The notes: generated by a model not told the origin, from the letters alone. Counted from the first letter of the stretch, positions 52,501 to 60,541 are shown. The stretch: 64,000 nucleotides of DNA from Bursaphelenchus xylophilus (GCA_904066235.2 CAJFCV020000002.1:10726001-10790000); one strand, 5' to 3'. A program made the numbers and translations.

Positions 52501-54265
52501 TAGACCCACATCAACTGCTTTTCGCAGAATTCGATGGACCCAATGTAGGTGTCCGGTCTCAACATGATGTGTTCCAGCTGACTTTTGCGTTGATACATCT
52601 CCTCAATCGACAGGTTTTTGCCCTTATTCTTGTCGATGTTGGTGAAGACGGCGAGATCCTCTTCGGCCAAGTCCTTCGGAAGGCCATTTTCGGATTCTGA
52701 AAAATGGAGAGTAAGCTGTGTTTTTTGTAAAATACGTTATGCCAGACGAAATTTTTACAGCCTTTTTTTGAAACACTCCCCCATTTTGAAAATTGAAAAA
52801 ATAAGGTGTGACATGTTATACGAGGAAAATTTTTTACAAATTGAAAAAAGTTAGTGTGACATGTAACATGACGAAAAGTTTTTTGCAATTGAGAAAAGTT
52901 AGTGTGACATGTTATACGACGAAAGGTTTTTTGCAATTTGAAAAAAGTTAGTGTGACATGTTATACGACGAAAAGTTTTTTGCATTTTGAAAAAAGTTAG
53001 TGTGACATGTTATACGACGAAAAGTTTTTTGCAATTTGAAAAAAGTTAGTGTGACATGTTATACGGCGAAAAGCTTTTTACAACTTGAAAAAAATTTCCA
53101 TCGTATAACATGTCACATCTCATTTTTTCAATTTTCAAAATGAGGGGAGTGTTCAAGAAGGGGAGAATTCGAATTCGGAAAATAATGTGGTTCTATTGTA
53201 TTTGGACGAATCCACATTATTTTCCCGACAGACGGATAAGTCCCGTAAAAGTCCGTCGGGAAAATAATGAACACAATTTCACTGAGCCGAGCGCGTCGCT
53301 GAAGTGAGAAGCAACTCGACTTTGCCGCGACACAATTCATTTTCTCGGCGGCGATGCGATTTTCGATGCGATAGAGTGCTCATTATTTTCCCGACATATT
53401 GATGTTGTACTTACTTTTGGGAGTGCTCTTTTTGGCTGGTGTCTTCTTTGGAGTTCCATTTTCAGCCTTCGGAGCTTTCTTCTTTGGCGTGTTCGAAATC
53501 TTCGGCTTCTTTGCGGATGGACCGGCTCCAAAGTCGGAGTCTGAGTCGTCCTGGAAGAGAAATTGTGATTTTACATCAGCGATTCAAGCATCCGTATTAC
53601 TTATGGGATACGGATACGTGAGAAATCACCAATTTAGATATGGATTATGAAACTTACAGGGGAAGTACCCCAAGTGCGATGCTCAGATTTTGATGAAACT
53701 TGGCACAAATTTAGAATAATTTTTTCTAAGATATATGCGAGAATCCTAGCTCGCGCTTTGCAGAAACAACCGAGATTTTTAGGTCGAAAGTCGGCCAAAA
53801 TTTAGGACTTTTTGCCGAATTTCGTCACGAAAAGCTTCATGCGTAAAGGATAATGTTTCTACAAGAAATCGAATTTCTCCGCACTAAACTGCCAAAGTTA
53901 TGGCCAAAAAGCGTTTTTCTTTCTGACCGCTCTCCACGTTTAGCGTACTCCGCAAAAATCGTTCGATATCTCGGCGGCGCCCGCAAAGCGCGAGCTAAAA
54001 CTTTCAGGAATTGATATTTAGTCCATACCCGACGTGTGTGCAAAATTTAAAGAAAATCTGAGCGTCGCACTTGGAGTACTTCCCCTGTTAGTAAAATAAA
54101 GATAACTTCTTTGGTAAGATTTATGCGAGACTCTTAGCGCTGTTCTCTGCCGGAAAGAAATTCATTGCACAACGAAATACAGACATTACGCTTACATTTG
54201 CGTAGCAAAAAAATATAATGTTTAGAAGCAAAACTCACCAGGAAGTCGCTCTCCGAATCTGACAT
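40514..54265 (-). CDS. top-2: DNA topoisomerase II, complete gene, 13 exons (1589 aa predicted)
   Basis: Type IIA topoisomerase: ATP-driven passage of one duplex through another for replication, chromosome condensation and segregation. All 13 exons join in phase: 54265-54239, 53550-53415, 52696-52357, 51062-50819, 50744-50532, 50072-49710, 48748-48275, 47295-46639, 45973-44921, 43621-43418, 43353-43243, 41968-41801 and 41293-40514. Motifs in order: GHKL box EILVNAADN, NNGKGIP, ATP lid GGRNGYGAK (217-225), K-loop QTKE (Lys435), TOPRIM EGDSA (518-522) and DQDQDG (598-603), PGQRKVLFTCFKR, and the catalytic tyrosine in AASARYIFTQL (Tyr862). Then the coiled-coil region and an acidic/basic C-terminal tail. 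Nothing essential is missing. Length is close to metazoan topoisomerase II. Every intron longer than about 400 bp holds repeats. Confidence 0.98.
40530..41110 (-). repeat. top-2: Repeated acidic/basic blocks in the TOP-2 C-terminal tail
   Basis: Three near-copies of DDADSAS.ADSDAD alternate with lysine-rich KKATPKK segments. Such tails in topoisomerase II act as disordered, regulated, nuclear-targeting regions; the serines are in CK2-like acidic contexts. Confidence 0.8.
41369..41619. mobile_element. Family C MITE copy 7 in top-2 intron 12
   Basis: TA|CAGTTGGGGACCTGATTTAG to GGATCGTGTCCTTCACTG|TA; complete, with facing arms. Confidence 0.86.
42098..42451. mobile_element. GC-rich hAT-like element, second copy, in top-2 intron 11
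   Basis: AGAGATTGCCACGGTTAAAA and CCGTGGCAATCTCT ends with GGCTCCGGCTC repeats, as in 10691-11515. The flanks repeat a 45-bp block (TTGGGAAAYGAAATTTCAAA..TTTGTTTCCAACCAG) on both sides, so no clean TSD is visible. Confidence 0.75.
42665..42894. mobile_element. Family C MITE copy 8 in top-2 intron 11
   Basis: CAGTGGCGGACCGATGCAGT left; right end decayed after TTTTTTTGCCACTA. Confidence 0.75.
43715..43912. mobile_element. Family C MITE copy 9 in top-2 intron 9
   Basis: CAGTTGAGGACCTGATCCAG left; CTTTGCCACTG|TA right. Right outer end shortened. Confidence 0.8.
43990..44115. mobile_element. Old family B MITE (copy 13) in top-2 intron 9
   Basis: AAAATAATGAGCGCAAAG left and CTCATTATTTTCGCAACGGACT right; ends strongly mutated. 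Confidence 0.65.
44121..44273. mobile_element. Family B MITE copy 14 in top-2 intron 9
   Basis: CAGTCTGTCGGGAAAATAAT and inverted ATTATTTTCCCGACAAACTG; GTGGATTTGTCGC subtype. Confidence 0.87.
44458..44712. mobile_element. Family C MITE copy 10 in top-2 intron 9
   Basis: TA|CAGTGAAGGACCTGATCCAG to GGTCAGGTCCCCCATTG|TA. The following about 145 bp (44713-44858) recur after family C copy 12 at 52003-52140, so a larger unit was duplicated. Confidence 0.86.
46028..46215. repeat. Truncated family A copy in top-2 intron 8
   Basis: TAGGGGAAGTACCCCAAGTG then about 180 bp of family A; the distal half is missing. Confidence 0.7.
47567..47757 (-). mobile_element. Candidate solo LTR in top-2 intron 7
   Basis: Read on the minus strand it starts TTGTGGAGCG and ends CTACACTACACA. 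It contains a TATAAAAG box and, further on, CAATAAACC as polyadenylation signal: a compact U3-R-U5 order. A 5-bp duplication CACTG lies at 47562-47566 and 47758-47762. It interrupts a CACTGTGCA-type repeat, and the empty site reads GCACTGTGCA. No internal retroelement sequence remains. Confidence 0.62.
47763..47890. repeat. CACTGTGCA-type repeat (family G) fragment
   Basis: GCACCGTGCAATGGGCTTTT, GGCACCCTGACGTTTTTT and CACTCCAGCGACCTTGTGAA match parts of 33950-34560. Confidence 0.5.
48101..48236. mobile_element. Family B MITE copy 15 in top-2 intron 7
   Basis: CAGTCTGTCGGAAAAATAAT left; GTTTTCCTGACAGACTG right; GAGC subtype. Confidence 0.82.
48810..49620. mobile_element. Old large inverted-repeat element in top-2 intron 6
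   Basis: Several blocks mirror each other across about 0.8 kb: GCGACCCGAGTTTTC versus TCGTCGACCCGAACTGTC; GTAGGAAGTGCCTAC versus GTAGGCACTTACTAC; GACAGGTGGATACC versus GGTATTCACTTGTCC; and CCCTGAGGTACTGTAAC versus GTTACAGTAACTCAGGG near the centre. Too diverged to fix termini or TSD. Confidence 0.6.
50120..50380. repeat. Degenerate family A fragment in top-2 intron 5
   Basis: Shares TTTTGTGGAAACATTACTCT..ACGG.AGAAATAG.TATGAAAC and TTTCTGCAAAG.GC.AGCTAGA with family A. Confidence 0.6.
51177..51423. mobile_element. Family C MITE copy 11 in top-2 intron 3
   Basis: TA|CAGTGAGGGACCGGATTCAA to GGATCAGGTCCCTCACTG|TA. Its arms read TCTAAGCTAAAAAACTCCG, a variant subfamily. Confidence 0.87.
51520..52002. 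mobile_element. Family C MITE copy 12, carrying a family D insertion, in top-2 intron 3
   Basis: CAGTGACGGACCTAATCCAG to GGTCAGGTCCCCCATTG|TA, about 480 bp because family D copy 3 fills its loop. Confidence 0.84.
51657..51881. mobile_element. Family D copy 3 (225 bp), nested in family C
   Basis: CACGTCAAACTGAGGAGTCC to TATCAGTTTGACGTG. Its flanks (AAGAG, CGGCG) do not form a duplication, so the loop may have rearranged after insertion. Confidence 0.8.
52139..52274. mobile_element. Family B MITE copy 16 in top-2 intron 3, plus a second end
   Basis: GTAGGGAAAATAATGAGCAC left; CATTATTTTCCCGACAGATCG right. A lone GTGGAT-subtype end (CAGTCTGTCGAGAAAATAAT) follows at 52280-52310, next to the exon 3 donor. 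Confidence 0.75.
52768..53155. mobile_element. Inverted-repeat element containing a 49-bp satellite, top-2 intron 2
   Basis: Outer ends GAACACTCCCCCATTTTGAA (52770 side) and CAAAATGAGGGGAGTGTTC mirror each other, followed on both sides by TGTGACATGTTATACGA-type sequence. Between them AGTGTGACATG recurs at 52852, 52901, 52950, 52999 and 53048, an exact 49-bp period. Confidence 0.83.
53165..53237. mobile_element. Short family B MITE (GTGG subtype) in top-2 intron 2
   Basis: GGAAAATAATGTGGTTCTAT at the left and ATCCACATTATTTTCCCGAC at the right around a tiny loop; left tip lost. Confidence 0.7.
53251..53401. mobile_element. Family B MITE copy 17 in top-2 intron 2
   Basis: GTCCGTCGGGAAAATAATGA left; GCTCATTATTTTCCCGACAT right; reverse-oriented GAGC core. 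Ends 14 bp before the exon 2 donor. Confidence 0.84.
53657..54087. mobile_element. Family A transposon copy 5, TSD TTA, in top-2 intron 1
   Basis: CAGGGGAAGTACCCCAAGTG to CACTTGGAGTACTTCCCCTG with TTA on each side; 431 bp. Confidence 0.9.
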
Positions 54266-55533
54266 CGCGCTCTGTCCTTGTGCCCTCTCGAATTAAAAAC
54301 TCGATAATTTATTCACTTTCGTTGTGTGGCTAATAACCTGAAAACATTCTTTTGGAGCATATGATATACAGAAGTTTCTGCGATTAGGAAGCAAATAAAG
54401 TCTGCAAGAGTAATTTTGCAAAAAAAAAACTTTGTGGAAGCATATAAACAGTAGTAATTTTTGGGCAAAGAAGAAATTTAAAAATTCATAAAATAGGTTA
54501 ACTACGAGATAGCTACTTAGGAATTTCAATTAAAAGGCACACAAGTCAAAAAAAATATTTTAATTTCTTTCAAAAAATTGAGAATATTGCATAAAAAGTC
54601 AAAAAATCGAAAAAAGACAGCCAAAAAAGCTCTTTTTTGTCTTAAAAAATAATTTCCAACCTTTTTCATCACGTAACTTTCCCTCCACTTGTATCTTACA
54701 AGACAAAAATATTTATTTTCTTTCAAAAAATTGAGAATTTCGTTTAAAAATCAGAAAAAATCGCAAAAAATCGAAAAAAGACAGCCAAAAATCTCTTTTT
54801 TTTGTCAAAAAGTAATGTTAAACTTTCTTACCACACATAACTTTCCCTCCACTTGATAAAGAGAGCCCTTCTTAATTCCAAAAACAGGAGAAAAAATAAA
54901 AATTTGCCCTCTTTCCGAACCGAAAAAAGCCCCGATGTTCGCTCGAGAGTTGGCAGGCGACGGAAAAGCCCGAGTGACCTTTGGACGAGACTTCGTGGCG
55001 CGTTCCCCACGCCACGATAGAGTGCTTGGGGAGGAGAGAGCGTGCAGAGGCGCAGAGAAATTTTCGGGAGAGAACGGTCTTTTAGCGAAAACTCGGCGAA
55101 ACAGAGAGAAAACGGGGGGAAATATGGTAAAAATCTCAAATTTGCCTCAGGGCAAAAATATTTTTGAGCTGGAAAATTAATGAAAAGAGTTATGAAAACT
55201 TGAAAATCAAGTTTATTGGAGAAAAAACTGCAAAAAGAAGAGATTTTCAGCCTTTTCGCCGCGAAAAAACATCTATGACTGGAACGCTTTTTATGGCCGA
55301 TGACTAAAAAACCCCGTCGTTCAGCGTGAGTGTTGCACTTTGGCTTGTTGAAGGGCAGAAGTCTTGTTGCGATTTACTTTATTTCGGCGAGGAAATATGT
55401 AATTTATCATCGTTTTTTCAAGAGTGCGATTTTTGAGATTTTTTGCGGTGATTTGGGTTGAACGCTGAGTTGGAGATTTGAGATTTGATTCAGTGTAAGT
55501 TTGAAATGATTTTTTTTTTTTTGATTAACAAGG
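54266..55533. other. Upstream region of top-2
   Basis: The promoter should lie here. A block of about 165 bp is directly repeated (about 54535-54690 and 54700-54855; shared ACGTAACTTTCCCTCCACTTG-like end and GAAAAAAGACAGCCAAAAA). A GC-richer stretch at 54930-55080 includes a short hairpin (TCGTGGCG ... CGCCACGA, 54993-55017). No upstream gene is supported. Confidence 0.4.
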
Positions 55534-55599
55534 GAAGTACCCCAAGTGCGACGCTCAGACTTTGATGAAACTTCGCAAAAATTTAGAATAATCTTTTTT

Positions 55600-56700
55600 T
55601 TCTAACAAAGAAAGTAAGTATTTTTATGGGGGCTCCGCTCCTACTTTTTGACGGGACATATCTCAAAAAATCAGAAAAAATGTGCAGATCAACGACATGT
55701 ATATATTATATTAGCTGCCCATTTTAGGTTTTTAGGGGTGACAACTCACTCGGAAGTTGACTGAAAGTCCTATATGAACCCCTGTTCGCTTAATTTTTCA
55801 CAGGTTTACAATTTTTATTTTGGCTTGAAATGATGTTTGTTGAGTTTCTGACAAGGGAAGTCACTTAACGGATCGATTTTGTAAAACGACTGTTACAGTG
55901 ATGGGGAGGGTAGGACGGAGATATCAAATCTGAAAACCGCTACCTCCACCGGCCTCTGGGAGCCGAGATGATCGACTAAAAAGTTTGACCAAATTCCTCC
56001 GAACATTTCTTCCTTCCGAAAGAAGGAAACCCAGCGAACCGAATGGTCCGATGGTCTGGAAGCGCGCTTCCGGGCCTTTACCTTTTCAGGTTCGAATCCG
56101 CGCGGGTCTCGAACTTGTGAAAAATGTATAAAACAGTTGATGTAATCCAGTAAATTTACTAGCAATTCATTTTTAGATTTTATGCCTATTTTACGGTAAG
56201 TTTTCAACCTTGAAAACTCAAATTGTTTGAAACTCACATTCAAATTATTACTCTGAAATTTTATTGTAAAATATGCAAAAAATCAAAAATTTTATCTTAC
56301 CGGTAAATTTACTGGATTACAGGAAAAGTTTAACAAATTATTTTACCCATGCGGATTCGAACCTGAAAAGGTCAAGGCCCGGAAGCGCGCTTCCAGACCA
56401 CCGGACCATTCGGTTCTCTTCCCTCCTTCTTTCGGAAGAGAGGACTACTCGGGGAAACTTTTTTTGGTCAAACTTTTTTAGTCGATTATCTCGGCTCCCA
56501 GAGGCCGGTGGAGGTAGCGGTTTTCAGATTTGATATCTCCGTCCTACCCTCCCCATCGCTGTAACAGTCGTTTTTAAAAATCGATCCGTGACTTAAGTGA
56601 CTTCCCTTGTGAGACGTAATATATCAGCACATTTTTTCTGATTTTTTGAGATTTGTCCCGTCAAAAAGTAGGAGCCCCCATAAAAGTACATTCCTCGTAA
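55600..56700. mobile_element. Inverted-repeat element nested in family A
   Basis: TTTTATGGGGGCTCCGCTCC then TACTTTTTGACGGGACATAT at the left. CGGGACAAATCTC-type and GTAGGAGCCCCCATAAAA sequence reappears inverted at the right (about 56640-56695). Exact tips are not clear. Confidence 0.7.
55852..56609. mobile_element. Tc5-like MITE with tRNA-like arms, TSD TGA
   Basis: Ends CAAGGGAAGTCACTTAACGG and AAGTGACTTCCCTTG; TGA on both sides (55849-55851, 56610-56612). Each arm includes a tRNA-like stretch with an A-box-like TGGTCCGATGGTCTGG and a B box GGTTCGAATCC, at about 56040-56105 (+) and 56345-56415 (-), in inverted orientation. Confidence 0.86.
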
Positions 56701-57297
56701 AATGCATGTGAAAATCCTAGCTCGTGCTTTGCAGAACAGACCGAGATTTTTTAGATCGAAAGTCGGCAAAAATTTGATACTTTTGCCGAATTTTGGCACG
56801 AAAAGTTTCATTCCTATTTTTACCATAGAGGGTCTCGCAATCACAACGATACCACAATCATGCCTTAGCGCCACCTGGCTTATGATTTACAAACGTTTTT
56901 CCAAAGAAAATTTTTTCATCACTTTTTTTGCCTTTTGCATAAAAAGTGCATTGAAAGTGCACCAAATGATATGATTTTTTGGGCATGGTGTTAGATTGTC
57001 CTAGGATGTTTCTATGCCGGATTTGGAGGTTCTAGGCCCAGCAGTTCCCGAGATACGAGGTGGAAAGAAAATTTTGTCAACCGGTATAGCAAAGTTGCGA
57101 CCAAAAAGGGTTTTTCGCTCTGAACGCTCTCCGGAATTATAATATCATACTCTCTCGGCGGCAAGGATCATTAAATATCTCGGCGGCGCTTGCAAAGCGA
57201 GAGCTAAAACTTTCAGGAATTGATGTTTAGTTCATGCCCGACCTGTGTTCAGAATTTAAAGATAATCAGAGCGTCGCACTTGGGGTACTTCCCTTGT

Positions 57298-57959
57298 CAA
57301 AATTAGTTTAAAGTGACCGTTTTTTGGATAGAGGAAACACTTTAACGTACAATCTGGAAGGCCATCAAAAGTCAATTTTAGACAAAAATAAACTTCTGTC
57401 AAAACGAAAGTTTTTCTATTACGCCTTTTCAAAAGTGCGCAGACTTTTTTCGTCTCGACGAAGATGAAAAAAAGTGCGCCGCGGCGATTTCTCATCTGCA
57501 CGGTGCGGAAAGCCTGCGAAAAAAGTCTACGCATTTCTGAAAACGGGGTAGTGCTAGTCGCGCCTTGGAATCATGACACATTTATACAGTGGGCTTTGTT
57601 TTTCTTGTGTCAAGACTTTATGGCGCGACTAGTATGGCAATTGAATTTTTGGGGTCTTGCTGATTTATTGCTTTTGCTTATTGCTTATTATGGCAAAATA
57701 TGTTTTTTTTTTGGGTTTTTAGAGTTTGATCTTGCCCAACAAGAGCCTTATCACGGTCCTTCGCGAGACCCCGGAATCGAACCAACCCCCAAAAGAATAT
57801 CGAGCGGATGCTTTATCCACTCGGCTAACCGAACCACTGGACACAGACACATTCTTCTTTTCCGGTGGAAGAAAAAGAGGAAATTTTTGTGGAACTTTCG
57901 GTCGATTTTTCTCGTCGATCGGGCTTATTTCGCAGCTGGAAAATGGCTCTTTTTACTAG
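57298..57959. other. Repeat-like stretch with another tRNA-like sequence
   Basis: An open plus-strand frame (57464-58237) runs through repeats and is not credible as a gene. On the minus strand at about 57755-57840, GCCGAGTGGATAAAGCATCC (A box), CTCGATA and GGTTCGATTCC (B box) form a tRNA-like segment. Confidence 0.4.
57755..57840 (-). pseudogene. tRNA-like sequence (probable tRNA-derived repeat)
   Basis: Has A-box and B-box motifs at tRNA spacing, with an intervening loop CTCGATA, but acceptor and T stems do not pair well. More likely a tRNA-derived repeat than a working tRNA gene. Confidence 0.4.
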
Positions 57960-57964
57960 ATACT

Positions 57965-58165
57965 ATGAAAATCTGGCAAAAAGGTGTATTTCTCTCTGAC
58001 CGTTCTCCGCGTTTCGCATACTCTCTCAGCAGATCGCTGAATATCTCGGTTGCCTCTGGAACGCAAGAGCTAAAATTTTCAGGAATTTATATATGGCCTA
58101 CGGCCGAGGTGTGGGCAAAATTTAAAAGAATCCGAGCGTCGCACTTGGCATACTTTTTATGTATT
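57965..58165. repeat. Family A right-half fragment
   Basis: CTGGCAAAAAGGTGTATTTC, GACCGTTCTCCGCGTTTCG.., ending CCGAGCGTCGCACTTGGCATA. Left half missing. Confidence 0.65.
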
Positions 58166-58650
58166 AATTTTGAAGAATTGATTTTTTTTCTTGTTCTTCA
58201 ATGTACATGCAGATATGGAACTGGGATACTTTTTTGAATATATGCAGATTTTATTAAACTTTTATACCTCCGTATATACTACATATAAGTTCATGTTATT
58301 TTAAAATTTTTGATTTATATGGCGTATTAATGTTTTTTATACCAGAAATATTATATATAAATATATATGTATATATATTATATTATTATGCCTTTACTGT
58401 TTTTTTTATTATTTGTTTTTCTTTTTTTTTACAGATATACTTTGATGTTTTATACTTGCTATATATTACCTATATACTACGGTTTTCTGATTGAATTTTT
58501 ATTTACATATATTCTCTGTAATTTTTATTTTATTACATTAATATGTGACGTTATGTTAAATTATGACATTTGCAAAAAATACTGTATTTTGTCGAAATAT
58601 TCTAAAATTTGTGCTTATCACGCCTTTTTTGTACTTCATATATGCTTGAA
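58166..58650. other. AT-rich TATATA stretch
   Basis: Very AT-rich sequence; a 104-residue frame (58367-58681 plus) is a low-complexity I/Y/F string and is not credible. Confidence 0.4.
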
Positions 58651-58656
58651 ACGAAG

Positions 58657-58884
58657 CACGTCAATCCAGCGCATTTCCTGAACCGTTTCGAAACTTCGTA
58701 TCGTTTTCATTGATTTAAATGAGAGACGAAATGTCGCGAAATTATCGGCACTTTTTCTTGCCCGAAATAAATGCTTTTTCTCGAAAAGGAAGAAGAAAGA
58801 TAAGAAAATGTTTTTTATCATTTCGTTTTGAACGAATCACCAAAAAGGGGCGGGAAATTTTTTCTTCTATCTTGGATTGACGTG
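58657..58884. mobile_element. Transposon with CACGTCAATCC ends and 5-bp TSD CGAAG
   Basis: CACGTCAATCC..GGATTGACGTG inverted ends, 228 bp, flanked by CGAAG (58652-58656, 58885-58889). Same tip (CACGTCAA) and same TSD length as family D, with a different interior. Confidence 0.82.
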
Positions 58885-58937
58885 CGAAGGAGCTTGCTTG
58901 CCACAGTTGAATTAGTTTTTTCTGAAATTTGTTTTGT

Positions 58938-59172
58938 TAAAGGACCAACGAAACTACATTTCAGTCTCATATTCACGGCTTGGAAGCCGAAATGTCACAA
59001 ATTTTTTTGTTCTCCCATGCCCTTAAAACATCACAGAAATAATATTAAAACAGCTGAGGATGTGATTCACATTTGATTTCATTATTTTAATATATTTCCG
59101 TTGTACGACAAATGGCAGCAAAAATCCTGTGACATTTCGTCTTCCATGTGGTTGCTTTGGTCCTTTAAGATT
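58938..59172. repeat. Foldback repeat with TTAAAGGACCAACGAAAC ends
   Basis: TTAAAGGACCAACGAAAC and, inverted, GTTGCTTTGGTCCTTTAA. CGAAATGTCACA and TGTGACATTTCG also face each other. No TSD resolved. Confidence 0.6.
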
Positions 59173-59368
59173 CCCAAGTTTAACGATGAGATCACTGGTT
59201 GTTAAAATTCAAAAATAAAATAATTATCGTGACCAATTCTGAATTATTCGAAAGAATGACTCAATCAAAAAAAAACTAAAAGAATCTGCTATAATACATT
59301 ATCATCTATCCTCATAATCAGTCTAGGAAGTTTCCACCACAAAATGGACTTAACTAGAGATGCATCAC

Positions 59369-59377
59369 TATATAAAA
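59369..59377 (+). promoter_or_regulatory. TATA box of a decayed compact-gene module
   Basis: TATATAAAA, preceded by CACAAAATGGACTTAACTAG. That upstream block resembles those before the TATA boxes at 62264 and 62815, but here no matching start codon follows. Confidence 0.5.
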
Positions 59378-59639
59378 CAAATCCGCCTAAAAGCTTTTTT
59401 CAGTAGCAGACTGAACCTGTCAGAAAAATCAGAAAGAAGAAAGGCAAGTGGATGGGTACCTAAACGTAAAACAATTTTATGAAAGTAAAGGGATTATACT
59501 AACTGTTATACTAACCTAAGTTTGATACACACACGTAATTATAAAAGTTCCATCGACTTTGTTTCTCGTTGCGGAAAATAGAAAACTAATGCGACGATGG
59601 CATCATTCTAGTATATAAGCGACATCAAGTACCGTCAAA

Positions 59640-60000
59640 AAATCAACCCAGACGCTCAGGAGTCTATCCGCCTCAACCGCCACAAGATTTATGTAATTGA
59701 ACGACGACACACACCGAGACTGGCTCTTTTAGTAGCCGAGGCCGAGTTGCCAACACGGGACGCGGGAACCATAATCCTCCTCAACACAGGCTCGCCCAGC
59801 AGTTATTGCTAGCCTGGCCTTACCCCATTGGGGGAATAATCAATCAACCGAGATCATACAGCTCAAAACCGTCCAGATATGCTCACGGGATCCCTTTGCG
59901 CTTCAAGAGCGAAATTCGTGATCCTCATCAACCACGAATGAATGGATTTATCCGAGCTCTTTCAAAGGCTCTTATATGTGGCGCAGATCCACCAGCTTAA
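59640..60000 (+). pseudogene. Partial, broken copy of the compact-gene module
   Basis: Reads NPDAQESIRLNRHKIYVIER, then RRHTPRLALLVAEAELPT, then a frame break (missing bases around ACAGGCTCGCCC) and a second part matching 61441-61620 with an in-frame stop. Related to 61218-61620 and 62580-62725. Confidence 0.6.
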
Positions 60001-60067
60001 GATGGGTGTAAACCCGCCAAGAAGATAAGCGGTTCCTTTTTTTCAGGCGTCACTCGACACCATGTAA

Positions 60068-60541
60068 TATCCGACGCAACAGTCGGATACTTGTGTTTTA
60101 GCCCCGGCGCAAATTGGCGCCTTCGCCAACGAACAATTTGGGACCGTGGACCCATGTGAGGCTCCACACTTTTCGTCGGGGAGCCCCAATTGGCAGGAAA
60201 GTGTTGCCTCCAACCTCATCAACAAGGTCCCTCAAGGACCCGGATGGTCCCTGGTCCTAACCAGGGACTTCAGGGAACTGGCGCCTCTCATGGGCCAGCT
60301 GGAGATTGACCGTCCAGACCTCACGGTCTTTACGGTCACCAAGCCCAGTGAATGGACGGAGGCGGTGGGCCTCAGGGCCCCGAAGCTGGCCGTGTTGGCC
60401 ACGTTGGAGACGGCCGTGCCACTAATTTTTGAGCCACCGGCCACCCCGGCCGTGGCCATACATATAAATGGAGCGCTCGGATCACCATGGCTGACCACCG
60501 AACCAGTTCCGTGGCTCAAATACAAGGCGAACCAATCGTAA
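60068..60541 (+). CDS. Unrecognised ORF in the compact-gene cluster
   Basis: Open for 157 codons to a TAA at 60539-60541. Less AT-rich than the rest of the window, with balanced codons. Middle part: LVLTRDFRELAPLMGQLEID, then TVFTVTKPSEWTEAVG, then PPATPAVAIHINGALGSPWL. No early ATG (first in-frame ATG is in PLMGQ), so the N-terminus is unresolved; a TTTTTTTCAG at 60036-60046 could be an acceptor but would place a stop in this frame. AATAAA occurs at 60806. I do not recognise the family. Confidence 0.45.
   Translation, partial: YPTQQSDTCVLAPAQIGAFANEQFGTVDPCEAPHFSSGSPNWQESVASNLINKVPQGPGWSLVLTRDFRELAPLMGQLEIDRPDLTVFTVTKPSEWTEAVGLRAPKLAVLATLETAVPLIFEPPATPAVAIHINGALGSPWLTTEPVPWLKYKANQS

Larger units (their letters stand above)
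55534..57297. mobile_element. Family A transposon copy 6, expanded by nested insertions
   Basis: Left end CAAGGGAAGTACCCCAAGTG, right end CACTTGGGGTACTTCCCTTG, about 1.76 kb apart instead of 0.45 kb. The extra sequence is the inverted-repeat element at about 55600-56700, which itself contains 55852-56609. Confidence 0.82.

Noticed and set aside
52852..53060. 49-bp direct repeats as a CRISPR
   Set aside because: No unique spacers; contiguous satellite units inside an intron.
54993..55017. GC-rich hairpin upstream of top-2 as an RNA gene
   Set aside because: Only 8 bp of stem, no promoter or terminator; likely chance in a GC-richer patch.
57464..58237. 257-aa plus-strand frame
   Set aside because: Runs through a tRNA-like antisense segment and a family A fragment; no consistent protein character.
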